Of a DNA stretch of 14,115 nt, positions 1 through 7,301 are shown one piece after another. Under the pieces are notes generated by a model, which made no database searches, was not told where the DNA came from, and was given only the letters and a program-made list of their open reading frames with translations. The stretch is from an uncultured Flavobacteriia bacterium. Its GTDB lineage: Bacteria; Bacteroidota; Bacteroidia; Flavobacteriales_D; Crocinitomicaceae. The position numbers were made by a program, and so were the translations under genes. Position 1 is the stretch's first letter. The number at the start of each line of letters is the position of its first letter. The stretch lies in the NCBI GenBank assembly GCA_903887095.1, contig CAISOQ010000156.1, forward strand, positions 1-14,115, read 5' to 3'.

Positions 1-1
1 A

Positions 2-532
2 AAAACAGTAGATAGCTGGTGTACTGATCTTCAATCCAAAAAAGAACTGTTTCCTTTTTACGCATATGTAGCTCACAAAACCCAACCTACTAGCCTTATC
101 TCAGAAGAAGAGTGGATTGATAATTTTAATGCAAAAAAAATCAAAACACTTGAAAAAGCAGACACCTTAATCTATTCGACAGTCCTGTTCACAAAATATT
201 CTTCATTTTTAACAAAATCAAACAACACATTAAAGGTTTATAAAAAAGGAAAAGTGCTTTTCCCAAATCAACGTCATGGTGGTGTTTATTATGATATGCC
301 TTGCTTTGCTATTGTAAAACAAGCCCGAAACTTCACGAATGCAATGTTCTTTCTGCGCGCTATTTATACCAACCGTTTAAATGGGAAAATCAACCGACAA
401 CTGAATACATTTCCTTTAAGTCCCGATGCAGCAATAAAAGGAAGCTATCAAACTATTCGATTCAAAAGATATAGTCGGGCACCCATTCGACTTACCGATA
501 CTTATTCAGATGTGCAAAACATTTTATATTAA
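2..532 (+). CDS. Unrecognised protein, 5'-truncated by window edge
   Basis: The reading frame is open from base 2 to a TAA at 530-532, giving 176 residues with the true start outside the window. A GTG at 254 could be read as a start, but the uninterrupted codons upstream of it show a normal protein (WCTDLQSKKELFPFYAYVAH and onward), so the gene is better treated as 5' partial. The fragment is soluble-looking, rich in Lys, Asn, Tyr and Phe, with no transmembrane segment and no motif I recognise. It contains the phrase FPNQRHGGVYYDMPCFAIV and a basic C-terminal part (RFKRYSRAPIRLTD). The 62-nt gap to the next gene on the same strand would allow co-transcription. No function is proposed. Confidence 0.7.
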   Translation, partial: KTVDSWCTDLQSKKELFPFYAYVAHKTQPTSLISEEEWIDNFNAKKIKTLEKADTLIYSTVLFTKYSSFLTKSNNTLKVYKKGKVLFPNQRHGGVYYDMPCFAIVKQARNFTNAMFFLRAIYTNRLNGKINRQLNTFPLSPDAAIKGSYQTIRFKRYSRAPIRLTDTYSDVQNILY

Positions 533-594
533 TTGTATATAACAACATCTATTTTTCGCAATTTTGGCGTGCTAAAACCCTCCGGGGAGAAACC

Positions 595-1050
595 ATGTCT
601 GCAATGCTATCAAACAACCGTCAAATTACGGTTGCCCGTGTAAATGTTAAAATAAAACGGGCATTTGTAATTTTAACTACCATTCTTCTGTCAATCGAAT
701 TTCTATTTATAGTGCTATTGAGAGAATTTCCATTTTTTGCCATTTCATTTTTACTATTATGTAGTTATACCATTTATAAGTCGAGGAATATTTACAGAAA
801 ACTATCTGAAATTAGCGTACAAGGTGATGACCTCATCATTTCAAATCTCGAAAAAAATCGTGTTACATCTGTCAACAGTATTCGAAGCATAAAATCCCGC
901 AAAATAGGTTCTGCAAAATTCACCTCATTAAAGTATCGTTTGGATGGGATTGAACATTCTGCTCTGACACTGACCAACAGTGAAGAATCTCCCGGGACGC
1001 TGTTGAAGTCATTTCAAACGCGAAAAAAAAATAAAAAGGCAAATCTATAA
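595..1050 (+). CDS. Small two-helix membrane protein, possible PH-like domain
   Basis: A 151-residue protein starting at ATG 595, preceded by GGGGAGA about 5 nt upstream, which is a better ribosome site than most genes here have. Hydrophobic stretches at about 23-42 and 46-62 form a hairpin of two membrane helices. They are followed by a hydrophilic part (about 70-135) of alternating polar and hydrophobic strands. This layout resembles small bacterial proteins with a membrane-anchored PH-like domain, but the family was not confirmed. The C-terminus is very basic (RKKNKKANL). Its last codons are written in the U-tract and terminal helix of rnpB on the opposite strand, so the two 3' ends overlap. 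No function can be assigned. Confidence 0.7.
   Translation: MSAMLSNNRQITVARVNVKIKRAFVILTTILLSIEFLFIVLLREFPFFAISFLLLCSYTIYKSRNIYRKLSEISVQGDDLIISNLEKNRVTSVNSIRSIKSRKIGSAKFTSLKYRLDGIEHSALTLTNSEESPGTLLKSFQTRKKNKKANL
1023..1045 (-). terminator. Putative rnpB 3' end: P1 strand followed by U-tract
   Basis: Downstream of rnpB on the minus strand, the 3' strand of helix P1 runs straight into TTTTTATTTTTTTTT (bases 1023-1037). A stable helix followed by U residues is the intrinsic terminator pattern. Here the helix would be P1 itself, whose 5' strand lies about 360 nt upstream, so this may instead be a processing or unassisted termination site. The same bases encode the Lys/Asn-rich end of the convergent membrane protein. 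Confidence 0.45.
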
Positions 1051-1410
1051 GCCGGGTTCTGTTTCCCGTAAACGGGATGCCTATCATTTCTCTAGTTCCG
1101 AACTCACGCGCGGAATCAATCGACCTACCCTCCGAGTTAGGCGAGCAGCCCTCAAGCCTCGGTATACATGGTCTTTCAGCCCGTAAGGTTTACCTCGCTG
1201 CACATGTCGCCACCTGCACGGTGAGCTCTTACCTCACCTTTTCACCTTTTCCACATACGAAACAATGTTCGTCTGGGTAGTTTTCCTTTCTGTGGCACTT
1301 TCTGTTGCCGACAAAAGTCGACACCTTCCCGTTAGGAAGTACGGCGCTCTATGCTGCCCGGACTTTCCTCTCTCCATCATAGATGAACAGCGATAGACCG
1401 ATTTGCCTTT
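1035..1410 (-). ncRNA. rnpB: RNase P RNA, bacterial type A
   Basis: This is the catalytic RNA of ribonuclease P, which cuts 5' leaders from tRNA precursors. Read on the minus strand it carries the hallmark conserved blocks: GAGGAAAGTCCGGGC (1356-1370), a GGTGAAAAGGTGAGGTAAGAG-type block, AGGTAAAC, GGGTAGG, and near the 3' end ACAGAACCCGGCTTAT (1047-1062). Terminal helix P1 can be read directly: GGCAAATC at the RNA 5' end (bases 1400-1407) pairs perfectly with GATTTGCC at the 3' end (bases 1038-1045), extendable by three A-U pairs to 1035 and 1410. The order of blocks matches the ancestral type A layout, judged by eye. A U-rich tract (bases 1023-1037) follows P1 directly. Mature ends are inferred from P1 and may be off by a few bases. 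Confidence 0.96.
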
Positions 1411-1413
1411 CAG

Positions 1414-1421
1414 CAAAGATA
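1414..1421 (-). promoter_or_regulatory. Bacteroidota -7 box for rnpB (TATCTTTG)
   Basis: TATCTTTG fits the Bacteroidota -7 consensus TAnnTTTG and ends 3-4 nt before the predicted rnpB 5' end, the spacing expected for direct initiation at the mature 5' end. No good TTTG -33 box is seen at 19-21 nt upstream (the sequence there is GTTAAA). The promoter lies just past the stop codon of the upstream T9SS gene. Confidence 0.5.
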
Positions 1422-1434
1422 CAAAATGATTTGG

Positions 1435-2544
1435 CTATTGTTTAACGAATAGTTGCGTTGCTTTTATTGAACCAGCGTATACATTCACGATATATGTGCC
1501 CGCCGCAAGCTTTGACACGTCAAGAAATAATTCATCAGCAGGTATTAATTCCTGTGAACTTACAATATTTCCAAGTTGATCAGTAACATCGATTTGAGAC
1601 ACTTGCAAATCTGCTTGAATATGCAAAACATCTTTTACAGGGTTCGGATACATGTTCATTTCGATTCCTAATTCTTCAATACCCGCATCTAAACCCAAAT
1701 ATTGATCCCTGTATTCAACAGCTGACACCACCTCGTTTCCTAACACCTCATTGGTGGTGTATTTCAACACGGGCAACTTCTCACCATTTGCCCACCATTC
1801 GTACTCATGCACGAGCGGCAGATCCAAAGGAATCCATGTTCCACCAATAAATGGCAGTTCAGTGTATATTGAATCTGTTTCTGTGATATCATGTTTCACT
1901 CTCAAAACGTCAAATGTACCATTAGGAGTAATTAATGTCCCGTATCCATCAACTGTTGTAGTTCTGGTGCGATGTTGATTCCAGATTGCATTGTATAAGG
2001 GATTGAAATCTATTTTACTAAATCCTCTTGAAAAGTGACTATCCCCATAATTCAAAGGCAAATTATAACGTGTTTCAATCGTATCAGATTTTATTGGCAG
2101 ATCCACGGTCGAGCCATTCAAAGTCACTTTCATAGAATAGCCAACACTCGTAATTGAATCCGTCATCACTTTTGAATACTGGTAAATGTTTTCTATCGTA
2201 ATAGGTAAAATTGAAGTTATTTGAGAAATAGGCAAATCTGTGGATTCAATAAAATAACTAGCTCGGTATTGATTGGGCGCAGAGAATCCGAATAAAAATT
2301 GCACAAAGAGCGGCGCTTCTGTCATCGGAGAAAAATTCCTCAATTTTTGAGAATTAGCCGTGAGCATAGAAAAATCCCAAGTATACGCTGCACCGGTTGC
2401 TGCATAATCATTGCCATTATCTGTCGCAAGACTTGTTCGAACAGTATCTCCCCCATTCGCAAAATCTATGGATGTTAAAGTTATCCCTTGAGAAAATATC
2501 GCATTCGTTATTACAATTGAGCTGAGTAGTAAAAGTTGTTTCAT
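1435..2544 (-). CDS. Secreted protein with T9SS type A sorting domain
   Basis: A 369-residue protein. The N-terminus has a short Sec signal peptide (MKQLLLLSSIVITNAIFSQG), with cleavage likely after about residue 18-19. The last 75 residues (about 295-369) are a Por_Secre_tail type A domain. The marks are MYPNPVKDVLHI, a central DQLGNIV strand and the ending LAAGTYIVNVYAGSIKATQLFVKQ. In this family the domain sends cargo across the outer membrane through the type IX secretion system and is removed on export. Residues 20-290 are beta-rich and I do not recognise an enzymatic motif, so the cargo function is unknown. ATG at 2542-2544 is the start because the signal peptide begins there. There is no Shine-Dalgarno, only an AT-rich leader. 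The gene precedes rnpB on the same strand but rnpB has its own -7 box. Confidence 0.88.
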   Translation of the reverse strand: MKQLLLLSSIVITNAIFSQGITLTSIDFANGGDTVRTSLATDNGNDYAATGAAYTWDFSMLTANSQKLRNFSPMTEAPLFVQFLFGFSAPNQYRASYFIESTDLPISQITSILPITIENIYQYSKVMTDSITSVGYSMKVTLNGSTVDLPIKSDTIETRYNLPLNYGDSHFSRGFSKIDFNPLYNAIWNQHRTRTTTVDGYGTLITPNGTFDVLRVKHDITETDSIYTELPFIGGTWIPLDLPLVHEYEWWANGEKLPVLKYTTNEVLGNEVVSAVEYRDQYLGLDAGIEELGIEMNMYPNPVKDVLHIQADLQVSQIDVTDQLGNIVSSQELIPADELFLDVSKLAAGTYIVNVYAGSIKATQLFVKQ

Positions 2545-2563
2545 AAATTAATTAATTGAGCAC

Positions 2564-2571
2564 CAAAAGTA
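2564..2571 (-). promoter_or_regulatory. -7 box (TACTTTTG) upstream of T9SS type A gene
   Basis: TACTTTTG matches TAnnTTTG in the 39-nt gap between the lipoprotein gene and the T9SS cargo gene. It would start transcription about 15 nt before the ATG. This suggests the cargo gene is transcribed separately from the sigma operon upstream. No clear -33 element is visible. Confidence 0.4.
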
Positions 2572-2583
2572 TATTAAAAAGAA

Positions 2584-3651
2584 TTACTTGTCGACTTCAA
2601 TTCCAAAATTCACATCGCCTTGAAATGGGACGACTTCACTAGTTCCTAATTGTCCAAGTAGACAATCTATTTGTGCTGAGATTTTGAATACTGGCTTACC
2701 TGAAGCATTTTTACCGTAATAATCAATGGACTTGATTAAAACAGTTGACATGTGATTATCTGCATACGCCGAAGAATAATTTAGACTTTCTTTTTTTAAG
2801 GTCAAAACAATTGAATAATCACTTAAATTCAAACTTGGTGTACATTCAAAAATGGAGAAGTCATCCAAAAAGTTTCCTTCTACATGACCATCAACCAAGA
2901 CCGATTTTTCCCTAACGACACCATTTTGAAAATAAACTACAGCCGTTAAGGTATGGAATTGAGGGCTCACAGTGCAATTCAACGTATTTGAGATTGAAAC
3001 ATTTTGACCATCCAGCTTCCATTGAATATGATCAACAGATGTTCCAGCAGCATCTACCCATGCCTGAACTTGACCATCCGAATCAATAAAATGCCTCACT
3101 TGGGCGATAGCAGATTTTGAATAACCCACTATCATTTCGTTACAAAGCGTCGCCTGAGAACCACAATCAAAAGTCACGGCAGCACAAATATTGTATTTGC
3201 CAGGCTCATTGATTTGCAATTCATTTATTCCCATTAAAACACCATCAACATACCATTTGATCTCCTCAATTTGTTCAGCATTTGGAAACATGTCAAGCGA
3301 CAAATCAAGAAGTACTTCTTGTTCATTTGAGTGAAACACTAATTCTTGTCCTGCCAATGAATTCAGGGAAAAATTTGGCATATCTAAATGACCATCAAAC
3401 AGAGCCAATCCAATTTCCAAATCATTGTTAGCCAATTTCCCCGAAAATAATCTCACCCCATTTTTCCATTCAGTAGAAGTTGTCAATACAAAACCATTGT
3501 TTCCTGCTGCAACAGAAAGATCCTCGCCGTCTATTGTTGCATTTACGTTGAAAATTGGTACTCCCTGCACAATTGGGTCCTCGACTTTATTCTTATTACA
3601 TGAAAAAAGAAGGCACAAAACAAATGCAATATGAAAATACCTTCTGATCAC
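2584..3651 (-). CDS. Surface lipoprotein with Ig/PKD-like segments, in ECF sigma operon
   Basis: A 355-residue predicted lipoprotein. The N-terminus is a type II signal peptide with lipobox LFSC and lipidated Cys18. The rest is beta-rich and acidic. The segments around WYVDGVLMG...NEPGKYNICAAVTFDCGS (about 130-170) and IQWKLDGQNVS...FHTLTAVVYFQNG read like two degenerate PKD/Ig-like repeats. No catalytic motif was seen. The start is GTG at 3649-3651 and overlaps the TGA of the upstream barrel gene in the string GTGA, so translation is probably coupled. As the third gene of the sigma/anti-sigma-like operon, it is a candidate sensor accessory or output protein of that system, but this is inference from position only. 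Confidence 0.82.
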   Translation of the reverse strand: MIRRYFHIAFVLCLLFSCNKNKVEDPIVQGVPIFNVNATIDGEDLSVAAGNNGFVLTTSTEWKNGVRLFSGKLANNDLEIGLALFDGHLDMPNFSLNSLAGQELVFHSNEQEVLLDLSLDMFPNAEQIEEIKWYVDGVLMGINELQINEPGKYNICAAVTFDCGSQATLCNEMIVGYSKSAIAQVRHFIDSDGQVQAWVDAAGTSVDHIQWKLDGQNVSISNTLNCTVSPQFHTLTAVVYFQNGVVREKSVLVDGHVEGNFLDDFSIFECTPSLNLSDYSIVLTLKKESLNYSSAYADNHMSTVLIKSIDYYGKNASGKPVFKISAQIDCLLGQLGTSEVVPFQGDVNFGIEVDK

Positions 3652-4775
3652 CTGCCTAGATTTGTTCTAATTCCAAACTGAATTTGGAATGGATTTTTAA
3701 TTGGAGAACCTTCAAAACGATCTGAACTTATCGGTTGCACAAGATCATAACTTGCATTCAGACCAATTTGAATTGATTTGTTAATCGTATAGAAATACTG
3801 CAACCCAGTAGGTATAGATATCTTTTTAAACATTGATACATCCGTTATTCCCTGGTAACTTGAAAACTGTTGCCCATCAAGCAATTGCACGCGATCAAGC
3901 AAAGCAAACATCCTTAATGATGGACTTGCAACTATTCCTACTTCATGTCGCTTAAATTGTCGTGACACACCCATTGACAATCCGCAAGTTGCCATTCCTT
4001 TGAACGAATAAACATTGTCATAAGTTGAATAGCCAAATCCGTAAATTTTTGTTCTTTCCTTTATTTTAAGATCATCCATTTTTGTCCATTGGAAATTGGC
4101 TCCAGCATTGAGTGTATAATTTCTAAACGATCGTTTTACACCGAATTCCATTGACACTATACCATTCGTATGGCTTCGGCCTATCACCGTATTGTAACCT
4201 TGACCTACTCCTCCATTGAATTGTAAATAATAATTGTTTTTTGAAATTTCCTCTTCCAATGAAATGTTACTTGTTATTATTTCGCCAGCACCAAAAGAAG
4301 CTAATAAAGGATTTGTTTTCATCTTAATTTCAGCTTGTTCGGAATCTTGATTGAAAGAAAGCACTTCATTTCTAAGCGGTGTGTCAACAATAGCATCTTC
4401 CAATAAATTTGGTGTGAAAGGAGCACTATTTTTAAGTTCATCTGATTGAATCGTTGCAGAATTAGGATGATTCAAAGCTGTCGATGGCAATGGAGATTCA
4501 ATTTTATTGTTGCTTCGCCAAGAACTAATGCTCTTTGCATTTAATCTTTTAGCTGCAGTAACAACAACTGATTCCGTTTTCCAAATTTTTAAATTCACCA
4601 GCGAAAAAAGAACCAACATGGAATAACTCAACACCCAATAAAGCCTTGACTTTCTTCTTCTATGAATAGGCAATTCCCGCTCAATTTCTTCAAAAAAAGT
4701 AGCGTCATACCTAAACTCTTTCTGAGCGGCAGCATCACGGAACAATCCGTCAATATCTTCGTCTGTCCAGCTCAT
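3648..4775 (-). CDS. Anti-sigma-like N-terminus fused to outer-membrane beta-barrel domain
   Basis: A 375-residue protein in three parts. Residues 1-43 are a charged, helical, probably cytoplasmic segment (WTDEDIDGLFRDAAAQKEF...), of the kind seen in Bacteroidota proteins encoded right after ECF sigma factors. Residues about 46-64 (YWVLSYSMLVLFSLVNLKIW) are one membrane helix, after the basic HRRRKSR stretch, so the N-terminus is predicted inside. Residues about 65-180 are a low-complexity Ser/Asn/Thr-rich linker, and about 181-375 are repeated amphipathic strands typical of a small outer-membrane beta-barrel. There is no cleavable signal peptide. ATG 4773-4775 overlaps the sigma stop as ATGA. 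The likely role is a membrane partner or antagonist of the sigma factor. The barrel could instead be a periplasmic beta domain. Confidence 0.8.
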   Translation of the reverse strand: MSWTDEDIDGLFRDAAAQKEFRYDATFFEEIERELPIHRRRKSRLYWVLSYSMLVLFSLVNLKIWKTESVVVTAAKRLNAKSISSWRSNNKIESPLPSTALNHPNSATIQSDELKNSAPFTPNLLEDAIVDTPLRNEVLSFNQDSEQAEIKMKTNPLLASFGAGEIITSNISLEEEISKNNYYLQFNGGVGQGYNTVIGRSHTNGIVSMEFGVKRSFRNYTLNAGANFQWTKMDDLKIKERTKIYGFGYSTYDNVYSFKGMATCGLSMGVSRQFKRHEVGIVASPSLRMFALLDRVQLLDGQQFSSYQGITDVSMFKKISIPTGLQYFYTINKSIQIGLNASYDLVQPISSDRFEGSPIKNPFQIQFGIRTNLGR

Positions 4776-5380
4776 ATGACCATTTTTTTATAAACGGTTT
4801 CAATCTTTACCAATTTATCACGAAGTATTTTTCGTGCAGTAGAAAGATGCCACTTCGATGTACCCTCGGAAATGCTCAATAATTCACCAATCTCCTTGTG
4901 ATTATAGCCATCAATTACATATAAATTGAACACTTTCGCACTAATAGGCGGCAGGTCATCAACCATTTTCATAATTGCATCGCACCCGAAATTTGAATCT
5001 GCTGAATTGACAACTGAATCAACATTTACTTCCAATTCCCTTTCGGTTTCTCTGTAATGAAGATGCTCTGAGTGCTTTTTATTTCTTCGGTATTCATCAA
5101 TCAATGAATTGATCATGATTCGTTTCGACCAAGCGTTGAAATTAAATTCTCCTTCAATTGTTTCGAGTCCTTTGAGAATCTTCATGAAGCCCATGTTGAG
5201 TGCTGCACGCGCATCCTCTTCATTGTGATGGTAACGGAAACAAACAGGCATCAATTGCTTAAAACAATACATATAGAGCGACTTAATCGCACGGCGATCA
5301 TCGCGTAAACAAGCTTTCACTATTTCGGCTGTTACCTCCACAAGCTTTTCTATGTGCTTTATTTTATAGTTTCCCTGCAA
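4772..5380 (-). CDS. ECF-type RNA polymerase sigma-70 factor
   Basis: A 202-residue sigma factor with the two-domain ECF layout. Region 2 lies at about 27-102: the DARAALNMGFMKILKGLETI helix matches the core-binding segment, and FNAWSKRIMINSLIDEYRRNKK matches regions 2.3-2.4. Region 4 lies at about 136-190: LPPISAKVFNLYVIDGYNHKEIGELL, then the recognition helix SEGTSKWHLSTARKILRDKL. It directs RNA polymerase to a small regulon, and its neighbours suggest envelope-linked control. It leads a three-gene operon with 4-nt overlaps (ATGA, then GTGA) to the anti-sigma-like barrel and the lipoprotein. The N-terminal 20 residues before region 2 are longer than usual. M1 at 5378-5380 is the start assumed; no strong Shine-Dalgarno was seen. 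The true start could be slightly downstream. Confidence 0.92.
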   Translation of the reverse strand: MQGNYKIKHIEKLVEVTAEIVKACLRDDRRAIKSLYMYCFKQLMPVCFRYHHNEEDARAALNMGFMKILKGLETIEGEFNFNAWSKRIMINSLIDEYRRNKKHSEHLHYRETERELEVNVDSVVNSADSNFGCDAIMKMVDDLPPISAKVFNLYVIDGYNHKEIGELLSISEGTSKWHLSTARKILRDKLVKIETVYKKMVI

Positions 5381-5454
5381 TTTAGTGGTAAATCTTTAAT
5401 TATTTGTTTAAAGGATAAATAAAATTCTATCCGAATCAACTATCGATCTTTCTG

Positions 5455-5462
5455 TAACTTTG
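5455..5462 (+). promoter_or_regulatory. -7 box (TAACTTTG) for the histidine phosphatase gene
   Basis: TAACTTTG matches TAnnTTTG in the 123-nt divergent gap between the sigma operon and the phosphatase gene. Transcription would begin about 35-40 nt before the ATG at 5504. No -33 TTTG is seen at the right distance. No convincing promoter for the sigma operon could be picked on the other strand, which would fit a non-housekeeping (possibly self-directed) promoter. Confidence 0.4.
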
Positions 5463-5503
5463 AACGACTAAACACCACCAATGGTTGGGTTAACTTATTA
5501 CGC

Positions 5504-5980
5504 ATGAAACTTTATTTGCTCAGACACGCCAAAACTGATCCTCATAGCAGCACTGGCAAGGACTTCGACAGAAGCTTATTGCCCCGCGGCAAACGCCAAT
5601 CCCTTTTAATGGCAGAGCATTTCACCAACGAAAACATTTCCCCTGAAAAAATACTTTGTTCTACTGCGAAAAGAACCAAAGAGACATTCCACTATATCAG
5701 CGATTCTTGCAGGGAAATCCCAGTTGAATTTTTAGACGAATTGTACTTGTGTGATGCTGCGACCTATTTGCATTACATCAGCAAAGAAACAATGGTTAAA
5801 AATTTACTTATCATAGGCCATAACGACGGAATCTCCAGTTTAGCAAGCTATTTGACGGAAGAATATGTTCATCTCAAAACATGTGAACTCGTTGTACTGG
5901 ATTTTCATGTTGACGAATGGGCAGCGTTGTCTGCAGGAACAGCAACTATTGCACATCGTTATCGTCCTGAGACGAATTAG
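5504..5980 (+). CDS. SixA-type histidine phosphatase family protein
   Basis: A 158-residue member of the histidine phosphatase (phosphoglycerate mutase-like) superfamily, short branch. The catalytic RHA motif is LLRHAK with His8. Then come FDRSLLPRGKRQ (the RPL..G..Q-like region), STAKRTKET at about 53-61 with the second Arg (57), and IIGHN with His106, the second catalytic histidine. Length and layout match E. coli SixA (161 residues), which dephosphorylates phosphohistidine, for example on phosphotransferase proteins. The actual substrate here is unknown, so no symbol is given. It is cytoplasmic, with no signal peptide. Its last 35 nt overlap the 3' end of the convergent rhomboid gene. Confidence 0.9.
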   Translation: MKLYLLRHAKTDPHSSTGKDFDRSLLPRGKRQSLLMAEHFTNENISPEKILCSTAKRTKETFHYISDSCREIPVEFLDELYLCDAATYLHYISKETMVKNLLIIGHNDGISSLASYLTEEYVHLKTCELVVLDFHVDEWAALSAGTATIAHRYRPETN

Positions 5981-6719
5981 GCTTGTAGTGATAAATAATT
6001 TTACGCGATTGATCCTCTTGTTGCTTTTTTAATTCTTCTTCTCTGGCAATTTCCTGAAGTCTTTCATTGTAAATTCCTTCAAGATCCGGCGGTTCGATGC
6101 CCATTTCTTTTTCTATTTCATATTGAAATTTAGGTCGTTGAGGACCTTTCTCGCGGTAGTAAAACGCCAGTAATACTCCAACGCATAATCCAATAAAATG
6201 CCCTTCCCAACTGATTTTTTCATCCATTGGAAAAATGCCCCAAATCATACTTCCATACAAAAACACGATAAACAATGAAATTGCTTGCAATGGCAGGAAG
6301 CGACGAAGGCTTCCGGATGTAAATAGAAAACCTGCTAACATATAAACAACCCCGCTCATTCCAATGTGATAAACGCCATTGTTTTCTGCGTAGACCCACA
6401 ATCCCAGACCTGTATAAACCCACCCAAGGATAAATACTCTAAACGCAATATCCTGGTAATAAAAAATCAAGGTTGAAAGGAGCAAAAATGTTGGAATAGA
6501 ATTATTGATGATGTGCTCAATTTCCCTCTGAGAATGAATCAATGGCATGAACACAACTCCGATTAAACCCTTTGCTGTTCTTGGTAAGACACCTAATTCA
6601 TAAAAATTAAAATCAAACAGATGCTGTGCCCAGTAAAACAGCCACATCAGCAATAAAAGCAAAGAGGAAAACAAAAATGCTTTTTGACTTGAACCGAAAG
6701 GATGCGTTTTCTTTTTCAC
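5946..6719 (-). CDS. Rhomboid family intramembrane serine protease
   Basis: A 257-residue polytopic membrane protein with the rhomboid signature. HIGMSGVVYMLAGF holds the GxSG nucleophile (Ser122), and WEGHFIGLCVGVLLAFYY holds the catalytic His174 in the last core helix. REIEHIINNSIPTFLLLS (about 65-82) corresponds to the helix 2 region with the oxyanion-side Asn. About six membrane helices are visible between residues 14 and 186. The 70-residue C-terminal tail is charged, cytoplasmic and rich in Glu/Gln/Lys. The family cleaves single-pass membrane proteins inside the bilayer; the substrate is unknown. The start is GTG at 6717-6719. An in-frame TGA lies only a few codons upstream and there is no other start between, and AGGA sits about 5 nt before it. 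The gene overlaps the convergent phosphatase by 35 nt. Confidence 0.92.
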   Translation of the reverse strand: MKKKTHPFGSSQKAFLFSSLLLLLMWLFYWAQHLFDFNFYELGVLPRTAKGLIGVVFMPLIHSQREIEHIINNSIPTFLLLSTLIFYYQDIAFRVFILGWVYTGLGLWVYAENNGVYHIGMSGVVYMLAGFLFTSGSLRRFLPLQAISLFIVFLYGSMIWGIFPMDEKISWEGHFIGLCVGVLLAFYYREKGPQRPKFQYEIEKEMGIEPPDLEGIYNERLQEIAREEELKKQQEDQSRKIIYHYKPNSSQDDNDVQ

Positions 6720-6778
6720 ATCCTGGCAATGTCAAAGGTCGTGCCCGAAGAAAAAACTGACACAATGTCTTAAAAAAA

Positions 6779-7198
6779 TTAGTTGACCCGACTCATGCGC
6801 ACCGTACGCTTCGGAAGATCATCTGTTGACAATTCCAATGATTCACCGTCCAACACAACGATCTTGAAGTTTTCAGGTTCCGACAATTCAAAAAAAACAG
6901 AATCTTCAGATGCATTCATTCTCCATTTACCTTCTGTTGTAGTCTGTTTACCAGCGTAATTAGGGACTTCCAATGTCAACACTTGATTCGATGAAAATGT
7001 GAAAAAAGTTTTATCTTTCAACCGTTCAAACTCCTCCTTCATTCTGTCTTCCAATAGTTCTTTCACTTGTGCAGGTGCATCCTTGAAATAGGCGGAGTAA
7101 TCAATTTCTACTAGTTTCCATTTCCCTTCAATTTTAGATGCATTTGATGAACATCCGATGCAGAGAAGAATTACAGAACAAAACAAAAGGTATTTCAT
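6779..7198 (-). CDS. Small lipoprotein, lipocalin-like
   Basis: A 139-residue lipoprotein. The chosen start is ATG 7196-7198, which gives a clean type II signal peptide (MKYLLFCSVILLCIGC) with lipidated Cys16. An in-frame ATG at 7238-7240 would add 14 residues before the signal peptide, and it lies upstream of the likely promoter (TACATTTG at 7216-7223), so it is rejected. The mature part begins KIEGKWKLVEIDYS, which resembles the first strand of small lipocalin-like domains (GxW motif). A helix follows (QVKELLEDRMKEEFERLKDK), then repeated short strands including TEGKWRMN. Lipocalin-like is a tentative label based on the paired GKW motifs. The ligand and role are unknown. It is 59 nt upstream of the rhomboid gene on the same strand and could be co-transcribed. 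Confidence 0.75.
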   Translation of the reverse strand: MKYLLFCSVILLCIGCSSNASKIEGKWKLVEIDYSAYFKDAPAQVKELLEDRMKEEFERLKDKTFFTFSSNQVLTLEVPNYAGKQTTTEGKWRMNASEDSVFFELSEPENFKIVVLDGESLELSTDDLPKRTVRMSRVN

Positions 7199-7215
7199 AA
7201 TCGTTGAATTAGCGG

Positions 7216-7223
7216 CAAATGTA
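7216..7223 (-). promoter_or_regulatory. -7 box (TACATTTG) for the small lipoprotein
   Basis: TACATTTG matches TAnnTTTG about 17 nt before the chosen ATG at 7198. It places the transcript start at roughly 7210-7213, downstream of the alternative ATG at 7240. No -33 TTTG is evident. Confidence 0.4.
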
Positions 7224-7301
7224 ACAATTTGAAAGTTCATTTTATCGTCGATACGTGTTCATTTGTGGTCGAGTACACACTGAAATCATTAATTTTACAG
7301 C

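Noticed and set aside
254..532. Complete short gene starting at GTG 254
   Set aside because: The same frame is open and protein-like back to base 2, so the gene starts outside the window.
1077..1416. Short open frames on both strands (about 60-67 codons) between 1077 and 1416
   Set aside because: They lie inside rnpB, whose conserved RNA blocks explain the sequence.
7199..7240. Upstream ATG adding 14 residues to the small lipoprotein
   Set aside because: It would place residues before a perfect lipoprotein signal peptide and lies upstream of the likely -7 box.
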